Virus record (IMG/VR): IMGVR_UViG_3300020444_000002
Coordinates: 1-64,000 of that record
Origin: a virus
Strand: one strand, 5' to 3'
Length of the DNA: 64,000 nucleotides
In this document: one piece after another, positions 15,003-24,848 of the stretch
Numbering within the stretch: position 1 is the stretch's first letter
Layout of the letters: every line of letters starts with the position of its first letter
Translations under genes and position numbers: made by a program
Notes under the pieces: generated by a model
What the model saw: only the letters and a program-made list of their open reading frames with translations
What the model was told of the DNA's origin: nothing
The model's database searches: none

Positions 15003-17159
15003 TTAGGATACAGCAGCAGCTGAGATAGCGGCTACAAGACGAGTGTCCTTCACAACACCGCCACGGAAGAATGAACCACGAAGCACAACTTCGTTACGCT
15101 GGTAGGCTGAGTAAACAGTGCCTTCGATTTCGTAAGAAGCTGAACCATCTACGTCGTACTTCAAACCACCACTTGTACGACCTGTGAAGGTGTCAAGCTG
15201 TGCGTAGAATACAGCGTAAGAAACGGTTACATCTGAGCCATGAACCTTGAAAGTTCTAGTTTCAGCTGTGTTGATAGTAGGTAGCAAGTCATTTGGCACT
15301 GTTACGAATGGTGTACCAAAGATAGTTCCATTTGCAACTTCCTGTAGGACGGCAGCGTTCTGTGAAGATACAGCCTGTCCGATTAGGAATGCCTTAGTCT
15401 TGTTGTTGAACACAAGCGTACCAGTGCTTGTAGCATCTGACGCTAGAGCAACTGTTTGCGCCCAGCCAACTAGACCATCGCTGATGTCAAGTGTTTGCAC
15501 CTGACCGTTGCTGTCAACAGCCTGTTGTAGACGAGCCACAACCAACTGCGCACGCTTACGGTCGTAGTCGTTACGGTAACCTTCTGCAACATCTGAAAGA
15601 ATGTCAGCAGCAGCGAATTTGATTACGTTGATTGAGATAGGTGTTACGGCAGCCATTTCCTCTAGGCGGTCAGTGTGGGCACCGTAGCCAGGAGTACTTA
15701 CAGGCTTCAAACGATCACCAGTTTGGTCTGGACCAACACCAATTGGCACTGATTGCATGTCGATGTCAGATGAACGTGTCAACCAACCGAAGTCGATAGA
15801 GCTTGTCTCTTTCCAGTTAGTAATCTTCAATAGGGCTGTGTAATCGTTACGCTTTGTAGCAATTTCGTTGTAAAGCTCTGGGCCAATAACGAAGTTACCA
15901 AGATCAGCAAGTGTCATGCTGTTTTTAACAAGCTTAGCGTCCTTTAGGGCGTTAAGGTTGATTGCGTTAATCTCGTCAAGAGTCTTACGACCTTCGACTG
16001 AGTGCATACGCTCAACAGCTACAGCAGCATTAAGTTGCTTAGCGAACAGTTCCTCAGAACTTAGATCAGCATAAGCGTTCTCTTCTTTCTTGCTGTCAAC
16101 CTTCTTAAACTCAGGAGCCTTTGCGCTTGCATCAAGAGCGTTCTTAGCATCAGCTTTAACAGCAGCTAGTTCCTCTTGTACTGGCTTAAGAGCGTTAGCA
16201 ATAACTTCTGCCATTTCTTCTTTAGTCATTTGATTTTCCTTTTTTTCTAGTTCTTCTTTTTCTTTTTTAGCGGCTGATTCAGCTTTCTTAGCTTCTTCCG
16301 CCTCCTTAGCTTCTGCTTCTGCCTTGGCAGCAGCTTCTGCTTCCTCAGCGGCTTTCTTTTCAGCAGCTTCTTTCTCTTCTGCTTCCTTCTTTTCCGCTTC
16401 TTCTTTTTCAGCAGCTTCTTTAGCAGCCTTTTCTTCGGCTTCCTTTTTCTCTGCCTCTTCTTTTTCGGCTAGTGCTTTGGCTTCCGCCTCTTTTTTAGCC
16501 TTCTTCTCTGCTTCCTCAGCTTCCTTTGCAGCAGCTTCCTCAGCAGCCTTCTTTTCAGCTTCTTCAACAGCGAGTTTTCTCTTTTCTTCTTCTGTCATGC
16601 TTTCTTCCTCAACAGCGTTTTTGATACTGGCTTCGATGCCAGAAACATCAATACCGTTTGATTTAGAGCGTTCAAGCGAATTATGAACAACTTCGTTAAA
16701 TTGATTTGCAACAGCGTTGTAGTTATTTGGTAGGACAACTTGTGATAACCCTACAAGTTCTGCGTTATAAAATACTCTATCTTGGTCGTTAGGATACGGC
16801 CCCATTGTTTCAATACTGAAAGAATTGGAGAAACCTCCTACGAGTAGGTCATATGCCAATTTTGCATATGCGCTCTCTTTTACAGCGTACTGAATACCTG
16901 AGATTATTACACGATTTCCTTGTTTCGCGACACCAATTGCCTTACCAATTAGTTTGTCAAGAGAATCTATATGGTCAGCGGTGACCTGCTTTCCGTACAT
17001 CGAAATGTCCAGAGAGTTAATGTCATACCGTGTGCCATTACGTTGAACAGAGTCATCTGTAATAGTTAATCCACCGGGGAACGAGATCATCCCGTCGCCT
17101 TCATCTACAAAACTATTCTTAGAAACTGAGACTTGTAACTGGTTTTTATTTTTTTCCAT
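15003..17159 (-). CDS. prohead protease-scaffold-major capsid fusion
   Basis: The 718-residue protein combines three parts. Residues 1-165 resemble HK97 prohead protease, with His63 in TADHIDSLDKLIG and a catalytic Ser in GFSNSFSIE (110-117). Residues about 185-330 are an extreme Glu/Lys/Ala coiled coil (EAEKKAAEEAA-type repeats), matching a scaffold or delta domain. Residues about 365-718 match an HK97-fold major capsid protein. Normally these are two or three genes. An internal ATG could also make a separate capsid product: MTKEEMAEVI, near residue 311, has AAAAAGGAAAA upstream. The gene has its own promoter. Confidence 0.82.
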   Translation of the reverse strand: MEKNKNQLQVSVSKNSFVDEGDGMISFPGGLTITDDSVQRNGTRYDINSLDISMYGKQVTADHIDSLDKLIGKAIGVAKQGNRVIISGIQYAVKESAYAKLAYDLLVGGFSNSFSIETMGPYPNDQDRVFYNAELVGLSQVVLPNNYNAVANQFNEVVHNSLERSKSNGIDVSGIEASIKNAVEEESMTEEEKRKLAVEEAEKKAAEEAAAKEAEEAEKKAKKEAEAKALAEKEEAEKKEAEEKAAKEAAEKEEAEKKEAEEKEAAEKKAAEEAEAAAKAEAEAKEAEEAKKAESAAKKEKEELEKKENQMTKEEMAEVIANALKPVQEELAAVKADAKNALDASAKAPEFKKVDSKKEENAYADLSSEELFAKQLNAAVAVERMHSVEGRKTLDEINAINLNALKDAKLVKNSMTLADLGNFVIGPELYNEIATKRNDYTALLKITNWKETSSIDFGWLTRSSDIDMQSVPIGVGPDQTGDRLKPVSTPGYGAHTDRLEEMAAVTPISINVIKFAAADILSDVAEGYRNDYDRKRAQLVVARLQQAVDSNGQVQTLDISDGLVGWAQTVALASDATSTGTLVFNNKTKAFLIGQAVSSQNAAVLQEVANGTIFGTPFVTVPNDLLPTINTAETRTFKVHGSDVTVSYAVFYAQLDTFTGRTSGGLKYDVDGSASYEIEGTVYSAYQRNEVVLRGSFFRGGVVKDTRLVAAISAAAVS

Positions 17160-17257
17160 TTACTTCTTTCTCGTTTTCTGTTTCTTTTTTAAGGTGTTTT
17201 TCTTTTCTGGTTATCGTTCGCGGTGCTTTAGATAGCCTCTGGATACCTTCAAAGATA

Positions 17258-17263
17258 ATTATA
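17258..17263 (-). promoter_or_regulatory. extended -10 promoter of the capsid gene
   Basis: TGCTATAAT is an extended -10 element. TTAAAC lies 16 bases upstream as a possible -35. The leader of about 95 bases precedes the ATG at 17159. Confidence 0.6.
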
Positions 17264-17302
17264 GCATAAGCGTAGGTAGGTTTAATCTGGGCTAGTAATC
17301 TA

Positions 17303-18202
17303 TCAACCTGGTAGTGCTTCCATGAATATAAATCTCATACTGAAGTATGCGGTTCCTGAGTTAGCACCAACCTGGTATCTCATATGGGCTGTTAGTGTTT
17401 CCCCTGGAGTTAACCCTGTTAATATCCTCTCCTGAGAGCCTGACGTTTGTAGTGTAGATGAACTGCCACCACTCAAGCGATAGTTTATACTCCATGTAGT
17501 GTTGTCTGTTTCAGTATAAGCACCTGAGTAGTTTATTGTAGCATTAGCAGCGCTACCCTGTGTTCCATTTCCCATGAGGGCACCGTATTTTATACGAACT
17601 ATACCACTAGATGGCACTACGAGTGCTGCGGTTGGACCACCAGATTGACTGCTAAAATCAAATGACGATGTACTAACCGTTCCATATGCATAATCAAAAG
17701 CCCATGTTCCTCTGCTCTCAGCAAAATTGACACCAGAGTTTGATGCAGTACCAGAGCCGCTCGGCAGTGCCTGCATTATAATATAGCGTTGCTCAAAATA
17801 AGCAGTCCAGCTGCCCCTGCGTTGGTATCTCATAAGAGCAGTTAATGTCTCTCCTGGTGTCATTCCAGTAACAAGCTGCATTGTGCCCGCAGATGTGTTA
17901 GCACTTCCTGGGTTTGAACCAGAAGACCTGTATGTTGCAGCGGTTGCACTAAAATCATCAGTTTGAGTATAAGCTCCTGATAGATTGACTGTTATATTTC
18001 CGCCACTTCCAGAAAGACCAGTTCCACCCATCCTTGCGCCATATTCTATTAATACAGCACCACTCTCTGGTACAATAATTGAACATTCAGGCCCATCGCC
18101 AAGGCTAACAAAACTATCTGATGTTGTAGACACAGACCCCGCCTCATACGATGTAGCAAACGAACCAAGTTTATCAAAATTAGTTGTAGAATTTTTCGTC
18201 AT
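17303..18202 (-). CDS. fibre/receptor-binding protein with two jelly-roll-like repeats
   Basis: The 299-residue protein is two copies of a domain of about 140 residues. Each has SVSTTSxSF, a (S/A)xIVP-SG-V-I-YGA-MG strand pair, NSGAYT-like strands, LTGxTPGETLTxxMRYQ, and ends F..R.I.MxALP. The neighbouring gene is a third copy. The strand pattern resembles C1q/TNF-type jelly rolls used at phage fibre tips. Confidence 0.65.
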   Translation of the reverse strand: MTKNSTTNFDKLGSFATSYEAGSVSTTSDSFVSLGDGPECSIIVPESGAVLIEYGARMGGTGLSGSGGNITVNLSGAYTQTDDFSATAATYRSSGSNPGSANTSAGTMQLVTGMTPGETLTALMRYQRRGSWTAYFEQRYIIMQALPSGSGTASNSGVNFAESRGTWAFDYAYGTVSTSSFDFSSQSGGPTAALVVPSSGIVRIKYGALMGNGTQGSAANATINYSGAYTETDNTTWSINYRLSGGSSSTLQTSGSQERILTGLTPGETLTAHMRYQVGANSGTAYFSMRFIFMEALPG

Positions 18203-18205
18203 ATA

Positions 18206-18646
18206 TTACTCCGGCAACGCTCTCATCACAATTATCCTTTGCTTAAAATGCCCAGTACCTGAACTCACCCTTGCATATTTCATCTCACCTGTCAGCGTCT
18301 CACCTGGGGTCAGGCCAGTAATCACCCTCTTAGTGAGACATGCTGTATTACCGTTACCTGGTGATGTACCGCTTGAGTTGTAGTTTATTGCATAGCTGTC
18401 ACTTGCACTAGAAACATATGCCCCAGAGTACTCAACAGCAGACCTGCCGGAATTACCCTGAGTTGTTTGACCAATAATAGCGTATAGTTCAACAAGCACC
18501 TTACCACTCTTAGGGACAACAATCGATGCAGTTGGACCACCAAGGCTAGTAAAACTGCCCGAAGTGGTAGACACTGAGCCTGAATCTACGCTATAGCTGA
18601 TTGAATTAGTGTAGTCATAATTAGCAGCAGAATTTCTTAGGGCCAT
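18206..18646 (-). CDS. single-domain jelly-roll-like fibre protein
   Basis: The 146-residue protein is the same domain as in the 299-residue neighbour (ASIVVPKSGKVLVELYAIIG and VITGLTPGETLTGEMKYARV). It is separated by three bases. The unit probably arose by duplication, allowing exchange of receptor-binding tips. Confidence 0.65.
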   Translation of the reverse strand: MALRNSAANYDYTNSISYSVDSGSVSTTSGSFTSLGGPTASIVVPKSGKVLVELYAIIGQTTQGNSGRSAVEYSGAYVSSASDSYAINYNSSGTSPGNGNTACLTKRVITGLTPGETLTGEMKYARVSSGTGHFKQRIIVMRALPE

Positions 18647-20283
18647 TATACTACCGTCATACTTCCCTGGCTTGATATTACATTGAATGTTGTATTGGCT
18701 GTTATACAGACTAATTCCACTGCATCATATTCGTGGTAGCTTTCCAGCGAGCCACCTGTTCCTGTAGTGGTTGACACTATACCGAAGTTAATCGTCTGTC
18801 CGGAATTTTGAGCTATCTTCCACCCACCAGCGCCCTTACCAACAACCCTCACTATGTCACCAACGGCGGCTGTTGATGGTAGTGTTACCGTTACAAGTGA
18901 CGCATTGTTTGCTATATAAGCAGTATTAACAGCAGCAGTCTGGCTTGTGCCAGTAACTTCACTCCAAGTAATACCACCTCCAGCATTTGCGTCAACATAG
19001 GCCTTAATACTCTGTTGCGTGGCAAGCTGAGTAGCTGAATTAGACGACATATCATCCTCATCGAGAATAGCTGTACCAGATACACCTGTATTTATTACGG
19101 GACTGGTCAGCGTCTTGTTTATGAGTGTCTGGTTATCACTAGTGCCTACAATATCACCTGTTGTGCCGTGGGTTGTGGTGTCTGCTGCATGAGCATTCAC
19201 AAGTCCCTGTGCGTTTAACTGGGCTTGGACAAGCAGCCCCTCGCTAAGATCAAACACAGCAGCACTTGTCGGTATAGTCGTATCATTGTCGTTGTTTTCG
19301 ATACCCTCTGATTCTGTAACGATAGCACTGGCTTTGAAGTTATCTACTTCGATGTTTGAGAGGGTGTTGTTGTCTGCGTTGATTGTTTTATTAGTAAGCG
19401 TTTGGGTACCGTCAGTTGTTATAACATCACCGGAGGAGTTGCCTTCAGTACCAGTTATGTTTATATTTTTGCTGACGACCATCCCAGCACCCGTAGAACC
19501 TGTAGCTATCGTTACATTACCTGCTACGCCGCCATTCAGAATAAGCTGACCAGACGCACCACCGTTCCTACCTGATACAAGTGCGTTCTCTCCAACAATA
19601 TTATCAATCGTTCGTAACTCACCTATATCACTTACAGTAATACCAGAGCTTTGAACCCCCTTACCAGTGCCGTCTGAACGTATTAGTGAATTATCTGTAC
19701 CAAAGTTGGATGCTGCCGTTACATCACCAGAGCCACCTGCATTTGCGTCAACATAGGCCTTAATAGACTGCTGTGTAGCAAGGTGAGAATCAGAATCGCT
19801 AGACATATCATCTTCATCCTTAATTGCTGTACCAGATATACCATATGTAGAATTTATTGTAACACCCCCAGGACCGCCAGAGTTTAATACAAGGCCATCT
19901 TCACCATCTACCCCATTAGCTGTGATAGTGGTACTTGTACCCCCTGCACCAGAATCAACCTTAAATTCTGGGTCAAAAGTCCCGTGAAGTGTCATTATTG
20001 GGTCGTTTGGTGTGCTATGATCTAGTTTCAAGACATCTACACCGCCCACTTCGAAGTCAATAACATCATCAGTAGGCGCAGATATTGTTGTATCACCATC
20101 TGCATCTAGTATAAGGGCATCTGCGTCTCCGTCTAGGTCAATAATCTTGTTTGTAAGAGTTTGTGAGCCATCTACAGTTAAAGCGTCACCAGTTGAATTT
20201 CCTGGTGATGTAATATTGACATTACCGACATTGGTAATATCATTGCCGTTTAAGTCTTGGTTTGTGAGGCTCTTTCTGGCCAT
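18646..20283 (-). CDS. tail fibre protein
   Basis: The 545-residue protein has three repeats of the fibre motif DG(S/T)QTLTNK(I/T)I and two copies of a DEDDMSS...LATQQSIKAYVDANA motif. Gly-, Ser- and Thr-rich beta-helical sequence lies between. This is typical of trimeric phage fibres. The stop overlaps the next start by one base. Confidence 0.75.
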   Translation of the reverse strand: MARKSLTNQDLNGNDITNVGNVNITSPGNSTGDALTVDGSQTLTNKIIDLDGDADALILDADGDTTISAPTDDVIDFEVGGVDVLKLDHSTPNDPIMTLHGTFDPEFKVDSGAGGTSTTITANGVDGEDGLVLNSGGPGGVTINSTYGISGTAIKDEDDMSSDSDSHLATQQSIKAYVDANAGGSGDVTAASNFGTDNSLIRSDGTGKGVQSSGITVSDIGELRTIDNIVGENALVSGRNGGASGQLILNGGVAGNVTIATGSTGAGMVVSKNINITGTEGNSSGDVITTDGTQTLTNKTINADNNTLSNIEVDNFKASAIVTESEGIENNDNDTTIPTSAAVFDLSEGLLVQAQLNAQGLVNAHAADTTTHGTTGDIVGTSDNQTLINKTLTSPVINTGVSGTAILDEDDMSSNSATQLATQQSIKAYVDANAGGGITWSEVTGTSQTAAVNTAYIANNASLVTVTLPSTAAVGDIVRVVGKGAGGWKIAQNSGQTINFGIVSTTTGTGGSLESYHEYDAVELVCITANTTFNVISSQGSMTVV

Positions 20284-20291
20284 TATCTATC

Positions 20292-21536
20292 CTATCCCGT
20301 GATTACTACACGATATTGATCTGTTGTTGGAGCAGTTGCAAATGTGAATGTTGTTTGTGTGCCCGATGTTAGAGTTACGTCACACTCTACCTGCGCATTT
20401 GATGAAGCGTCATACACCTGTGCTGTTACATACTGAGAACCAAGCCCGTGTGTAACTGCAATAGACGTGTTAGAGTTATCTCCGATTAACCCTGTATATT
20501 TACGAGCAAAGTCTGCTACACTCGCTGGCGTAAGCGCTCTATTAGAGGCTGATTTAGCCTGCGCCTCTGCTTGTGTTGCAAGTTCTACGACACCCTCTGC
20601 TGATGTTGTAGCAGTTTGTTCATCGCCGGTGTTTGTCCCGCTTAGGTTGCCGAGTTTCGTAATGTCAGCAGCAGTAACAAATTTATTGGTCGTACTTGTA
20701 TCGTCTATATCATCTGCATCTAGAACAACTGCACCAGTCTGTGAGTTGACCGAAAGCACCTCATCGGTATAGTCAAGCTTCAACCAGTTAGAGGCATATG
20801 TTGTTGTACTGGCGTTGTCCGTTATAGAAACAATACGGTCATTGGCATTAAATTCTACACCATCTACTGTACCGCCAGTTGAAACAATGTAGCTCTCACC
20901 AGCCTGTGCTGAACCGCCTCCTGGGAATGAACCACCAGATGCATCCCATGAGCCAGAAAGAACCACCGCTGCATCAAGACTGTTTACTCTTGTTTCGATT
21001 GCGTCCAAGTCAACAGCTTGTGTCACAGTTATGTTATCTGTCTTTGTCTTAATGCCGTTTAGCTCAGAACCAGTAACAGTAGTATCAAGTTCTGCTAATG
21101 TGCTTGGGATTGTTGGCTTGTCTGATAGGTCGTTGTAACTGCCCGTTGTTGCCACTGTAGACAAATCGCCTGGTTGTACGGCGCTATCTGCCAAATCCAA
21201 TGACGCATTTACTGATGTATCGAGCTTACTCTCATCAACAGAGCCAGCTACAAGCGCAGCGGTGATGCTTGGTGTAGCGTCATTATAGGTGAAGTTAAGT
21301 TCTGACGAGTCTACAAGGATTGAACCAACAGCATCCTGTGCCTCCTCGTTTGTGTAAGCACCAGCCCCAATTTGTGACCATGCCGAACCATTGTAAATGT
21401 ATAGAGAGTCGTCTGATGTATTGTAGTAGATTTGCCCCTCTACTGGTGAGCTAGGAGCAGAAGCGAGTGGTTGAATAACTGCATTTTGCAGCTCATTCTT
21501 CGCCAGGTCTACATCTATTAAAAATTTCTTTGCCAT
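20292..21536 (-). CDS. tail fibre protein
   Basis: The 414-residue protein begins with the fibre-anchor pattern MAKKFLIDVDLAKNELQNAV and PVEGQIYYNTSDDSLYIYNG, continues with beta-structured repeats, and ends with a knob-like HGLGSQYVTAQVYDASSNAQ domain. It is probably the fibre shaft. A possible -10 box lies over the stop of the gene upstream (about 21561). Confidence 0.72.
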   Translation of the reverse strand: MAKKFLIDVDLAKNELQNAVIQPLASAPSSPVEGQIYYNTSDDSLYIYNGSAWSQIGAGAYTNEEAQDAVGSILVDSSELNFTYNDATPSITAALVAGSVDESKLDTSVNASLDLADSAVQPGDLSTVATTGSYNDLSDKPTIPSTLAELDTTVTGSELNGIKTKTDNITVTQAVDLDAIETRVNSLDAAVVLSGSWDASGGSFPGGGSAQAGESYIVSTGGTVDGVEFNANDRIVSITDNASTTTYASNWLKLDYTDEVLSVNSQTGAVVLDADDIDDTSTTNKFVTAADITKLGNLSGTNTGDEQTATTSAEGVVELATQAEAQAKSASNRALTPASVADFARKYTGLIGDNSNTSIAVTHGLGSQYVTAQVYDASSNAQVECDVTLTSGTQTTFTFATAPTTDQYRVVITG

Positions 21537-21569
21537 GTGTTTATGTTTATCTTTCCTTTATATTATATG

Positions 21570-21998
21570 TTAGTTGCATGATACGATTCCTGTGAATGGC
21601 GCGGAGAACTCAACGGTCAAACTATTCTTATTGAGGTGTTGAACGAGTCCTTCCACTTCATCACCGGCACTATCAAAAACAACTATAGACGGGTATTTAT
21701 TCAGATTATGCGTAACAGCTATGAGTGAACTTGAAGAGAATGGTTGTTCATAGTGCTTATCCCCAAAAGTATTAGACGGGCTTGACCATTCAAAATCATA
21801 ATCATCACCAGACGCCTTTGTAAGGATGTAGTCAGCTTGTCCACCCGCTGGTATTCCGTAACCAGTATCACCCTTCGGCCCAGTCTTACCAGTGTGCTGA
21901 AGCTTTATTGTATTGCGCCTATTTACGACCTTAATAGACTTCTCCGTGTTTGTGACACGCATAGTGTGAGTCTTTTTATTAAGTCGTATAGTAGGCAT
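21570..21998 (-). CDS. short fibre protein with collagen-like segment
   Basis: The 142-residue protein has a basic N terminus, then GKTGPKGDTGYGIPAGG (Gly-X-Y repeats), then a beta-rich C-terminal domain that shares the HNLNKYPSIVVFDSAGDEVE pattern with the knob of the 414-residue fibre. It overlaps the next gene by one base. Confidence 0.65.
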   Translation of the reverse strand: MPTIRLNKKTHTMRVTNTEKSIKVVNRRNTIKLQHTGKTGPKGDTGYGIPAGGQADYILTKASGDDYDFEWSSPSNTFGDKHYEQPFSSSSLIAVTHNLNKYPSIVVFDSAGDEVEGLVQHLNKNSLTVEFSAPFTGIVSCN

Positions 21999-22333
21999 TA
22001 GGAAACCACCTCTGTTTCGTCTAGCGCCTCTGAGACGATAAACTTAGGGAATGCGACTTCTGTGCAATTGTGACAATCTGGTGATGGATACTTCTCGATA
22101 CCACCTTCGTCGTCAATAACATTGACTTGATAGTAATAAGTCCCTAGTGGCACTCTTGTGTCTTCTGGGTCGAGAACAAATGTACCCTCGCCAGAAGTAA
22201 GGGCAATAGTCTTAGAAATTTTGTAAAGTTCACCCGGTTTCCCTATGTATAAAACAGCAGACACAGCTGTAGTGTCGCCGGAATCTAGCGGCATAGTAAC
22301 GCTTTCGCCATAGCGTATGTTTATATTTTCCAT
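21998..22333 (-). CDS. baseplate/fibre accessory protein
   Basis: The 111-residue beta-rich protein (MENINIRYGESVTMPLDSGD) has an Ig-like pattern with PLGTYYYQVNVIDDEG and resembles N-terminal parts of BppU-type baseplate proteins. It overlaps 21570-21998 by one base. Function inferred from location. Confidence 0.5.
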   Translation of the reverse strand: MENINIRYGESVTMPLDSGDTTAVSAVLYIGKPGELYKISKTIALTSGEGTFVLDPEDTRVPLGTYYYQVNVIDDEGGIEKYPSPDCHNCTEVAFPKFIVSEALDETEVVS

Positions 22334-22395
22334 TTTTTTCCTTTACGAGAATGAGTTTTATGCGATTTGATTCCGTCACTAGGAGTCTTAGACAT
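22321..22395 (-). CDS. possible 24-residue basic peptide
   Basis: MSKTPSDGIKSHKTHSRKGK then KWKI. It lies in the leader of 21998-22333 and overlaps its first codons by 13 bases, so it may act as a leader peptide. No good ribosome site; it could be chance. Confidence 0.25.
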   Translation of the reverse strand: MSKTPSDGIKSHKTHSRKGKKWKI

Positions 22396-22468
22396 CTTAC
22401 TTGTGTACTCGTATACACGAAGAAAATTCGCTTAATCTCTTAGGATTTTTCTGTCTATATTCATTATA

Positions 22469-23086
22469 TCAAAAGAACGGAAAGAAGTTTGAGACATTAT
22501 CCTTAGTTGTTTCGTAAGAAGTTGAAGCATGTGCCGTGCCGTTCCACCCGTATGTGTATAGCGGAGAGTACAGGCTACCATCTATGTAACGATCAGTATT
22601 CTCCCCTCCCTGAACAAGACATATGCCATCGAACCAAGCGGTCCCCCTGCTGGGCTGGTAAAAAGAACCCAACCCTATAAATATGGTTACTTGGCCGGAG
22701 CCGGGTACAGTCTTCTGGACTAGCCAACGTAATTCTCCAGTCCCTGAAAAAGCTGCACCCTGCAAATTACCACCACCGGCACTTGTATCAGCAATAACCC
22801 AATGCGCATCTCCAACAACGCTATCGACCTTTATATAGCCAGAAACATAAACAGTAGCACCGGGCGTTAGACCTGTAATTGTCTTCTTTATGCCAGAATC
22901 TATATTCGTAGTGGAAGATATTTTCCAAGACTTGGAACCGTAATTAGACCAGTCCGTGGCCGGACCCTTATATGTGAGACTACCACTGGTGTGATAATTC
23001 GTCCAGTTAGAAGGGGTAACGCCAGAACTAGCTGTATCGTTTTCAAAGCTAGGATTGTTAACACGGTTAGTCCTTGTTGTTGGCAT
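22469..23086 (-). CDS. carbohydrate-binding domain protein of the tail
   Basis: The 205-residue protein has the CBM4/9-like pattern NRVNNPSFENDTASSG...WTNYH, GSKSWKISS, KTITGLTPGATVYVSGYI and a terminal WFDGICLV strand. Such domains bind cell-surface sugars. It is adjacent to the DUF859-like gene (no gap) and probably decorates the tail tip. Confidence 0.68.
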   Translation of the reverse strand: MPTTRTNRVNNPSFENDTASSGVTPSNWTNYHTSGSLTYKGPATDWSNYGSKSWKISSTTNIDSGIKKTITGLTPGATVYVSGYIKVDSVVGDAHWVIADTSAGGGNLQGAAFSGTGELRWLVQKTVPGSGQVTIFIGLGSFYQPSRGTAWFDGICLVQGGENTDRYIDGSLYSPLYTYGWNGTAHASTSYETTKDNVSNFFPFF

Positions 23087-24847
23087 TTAAGCCTCCACGC
23101 CTACGGACAACACATCCCAGCAGCTATCCTCATCGTTGAACATGATGCCTATATACAATGTTTTGTTGTTGATGCTAGTTGTCGGTAATTCTACTCCACT
23201 CATTTCCCTGTAGCTACCGTTCCAGTAAAATTCCCATGGGCCATTACCGTCATCTTTTATCCTTAGTATCATCTTTTGCCCCTCGAACCCACTATCAGGT
23301 ACAGCGACAAGGGTATCTTCTGATAGCGCTGTTACTATGTGTGTACCATACTGACCGCCTGGGGCTAGAAGCCCACCTGTTGTCGCTTCTTTAAACACAG
23401 ACACTGGTTGAAGTTGACCCTCGTTGTAGTACAATTTTCCGTCTGTGCCAATACGGAATATAGATATACCACGAGAAAGCGTTATCTCCCTGACGCTAGA
23501 GGAAAGAACATCTGTTATCTTAAACTCAAAATCGAATACCTTGCTGTTGTCTAGGTTTAGTGTAAATGGTGTTGTTGTTACTTCACCAGTAGAGGTATTA
23601 AACGAGCTTGCAACATTTGTCCAACTGCCCCATGTGCCACCAGCTTCACGGTACCTGTATTGGATGCCGTTTGTATCATCTACATCATTTTTAGTGACGC
23701 CTCCGACACTTATTAGATTAGCGCTACCAGATATACTGACATTTGTTGTTGACTCGAAGCTATTTTGCCTTTCTATATCTACCACAATATCAGGGTTGAA
23801 GTATGGCACGACAGTAACATTCATCGTAGCATCTGTCTTTTTACCGCGACTATCCTGTGCTGTTACCGTTAATGTTTGGTCACCGCCATAGGCGATAACA
23901 CCAAAGTCATTTACCACATCAGAATCAGAGGAATAGGGCTGTTCAGCGCTAACACCCGCTAAGTTGAATAGATACTTAGCCATTGTTGCACTCTCTTGTG
24001 CTACGGCCTTGTCAGCAACTGCAACTGTTGCTTCTACAGTTGACTTACCGAAAATTGTGTATTGGTCATTACCGGTTATAGAAACTGTCGTAGCGTTTGT
24101 GTCTTTATAGCTGATCGTAGAGAATATTGGATTCTGCTCGTCACTAGGTATTCTAAATGTTCTCGTAATGTCCTCTACGCCAATTTGGCTACCACCACTA
24201 TAAGTCCTGAGCCTAAACACCATATCGGTACTTGTACTATTAGGAATGATAGAGCAGATACTTGAAACATCCGAACTGTCTAATGTGAATGTTTGGCTCG
24301 AACCAACACTAGTAAACTGCTTCCATATGCTGTCACCATTGAACCTGTATATCTGTAGGGTGTGCGTGAAGGAGCTAGAAGCCCTATTCGTATATACTGT
24401 TATTGATTCACCGTCAGTTATTTCGTAACTAGACTTGTTTGAAGTTGGGGTAGACGCACGAGGGATTGTTGGAAGACTCGAACTGCCGCTCTTACTTATA
24501 TCACCATATGAGTACAGCCAACCATTAATGTTGTAGCTAAACGACTTAGAGCCATCCGAACTATGCGAAATAGTTTTTGTGCCACTCTTTAGCTCATACT
24601 TCGTACCGTTAGGGATTGTGATATTTGAATAGGTACCAGAACCAATACTAGAACCATTTATCTTACTAGAATCATATATCTTTATAGCATTAGAGTACCA
24701 AGAAGGTGTCGCACCGCTCGAACGAACACCAGCCTGCCAAGATATAGTAGACGTGTTGTTAGAAACACTTTGACTTTGCAGTTGCCAGTCTAAATAGAAA
24801 GCAGTGTAATTGTAATAGCCACTTGTAATACTTCCTGATGTTGCCAT
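23087..24847 (-). CDS. DUF859-like minor structural / fibre protein
   Basis: The 586-residue protein starts MATSGSITSGYYNYTAFYLD and is Ser/Tyr/Gly-rich, with WQAGVRSSGATPSWYSNAIKI and LPTIPRASTPTSN. These are marks of the DUF859 family of streptococcal siphophage tail proteins. The middle has beta-sandwich repeats; the C-terminal part from about residue 500 has a fibre-tip-like GLLAPGGQYGT domain. Confidence 0.7.
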   Translation of the reverse strand: MATSGSITSGYYNYTAFYLDWQLQSQSVSNNTSTISWQAGVRSSGATPSWYSNAIKIYDSSKINGSSIGSGTYSNITIPNGTKYELKSGTKTISHSSDGSKSFSYNINGWLYSYGDISKSGSSSLPTIPRASTPTSNKSSYEITDGESITVYTNRASSSFTHTLQIYRFNGDSIWKQFTSVGSSQTFTLDSSDVSSICSIIPNSTSTDMVFRLRTYSGGSQIGVEDITRTFRIPSDEQNPIFSTISYKDTNATTVSITGNDQYTIFGKSTVEATVAVADKAVAQESATMAKYLFNLAGVSAEQPYSSDSDVVNDFGVIAYGGDQTLTVTAQDSRGKKTDATMNVTVVPYFNPDIVVDIERQNSFESTTNVSISGSANLISVGGVTKNDVDDTNGIQYRYREAGGTWGSWTNVASSFNTSTGEVTTTPFTLNLDNSKVFDFEFKITDVLSSSVREITLSRGISIFRIGTDGKLYYNEGQLQPVSVFKEATTGGLLAPGGQYGTHIVTALSEDTLVAVPDSGFEGQKMILRIKDDGNGPWEFYWNGSYREMSGVELPTTSINNKTLYIGIMFNDEDSCWDVLSVGVEA

Positions 24848-24848
24848 G

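Noticed and set aside
16324-16686. Plus-strand Ala/Ser-rich frame
   Set aside because: It is the antisense of the Glu/Lys/Ala coiled coil in the capsid fusion; GCT/TCT periodicity explains it.
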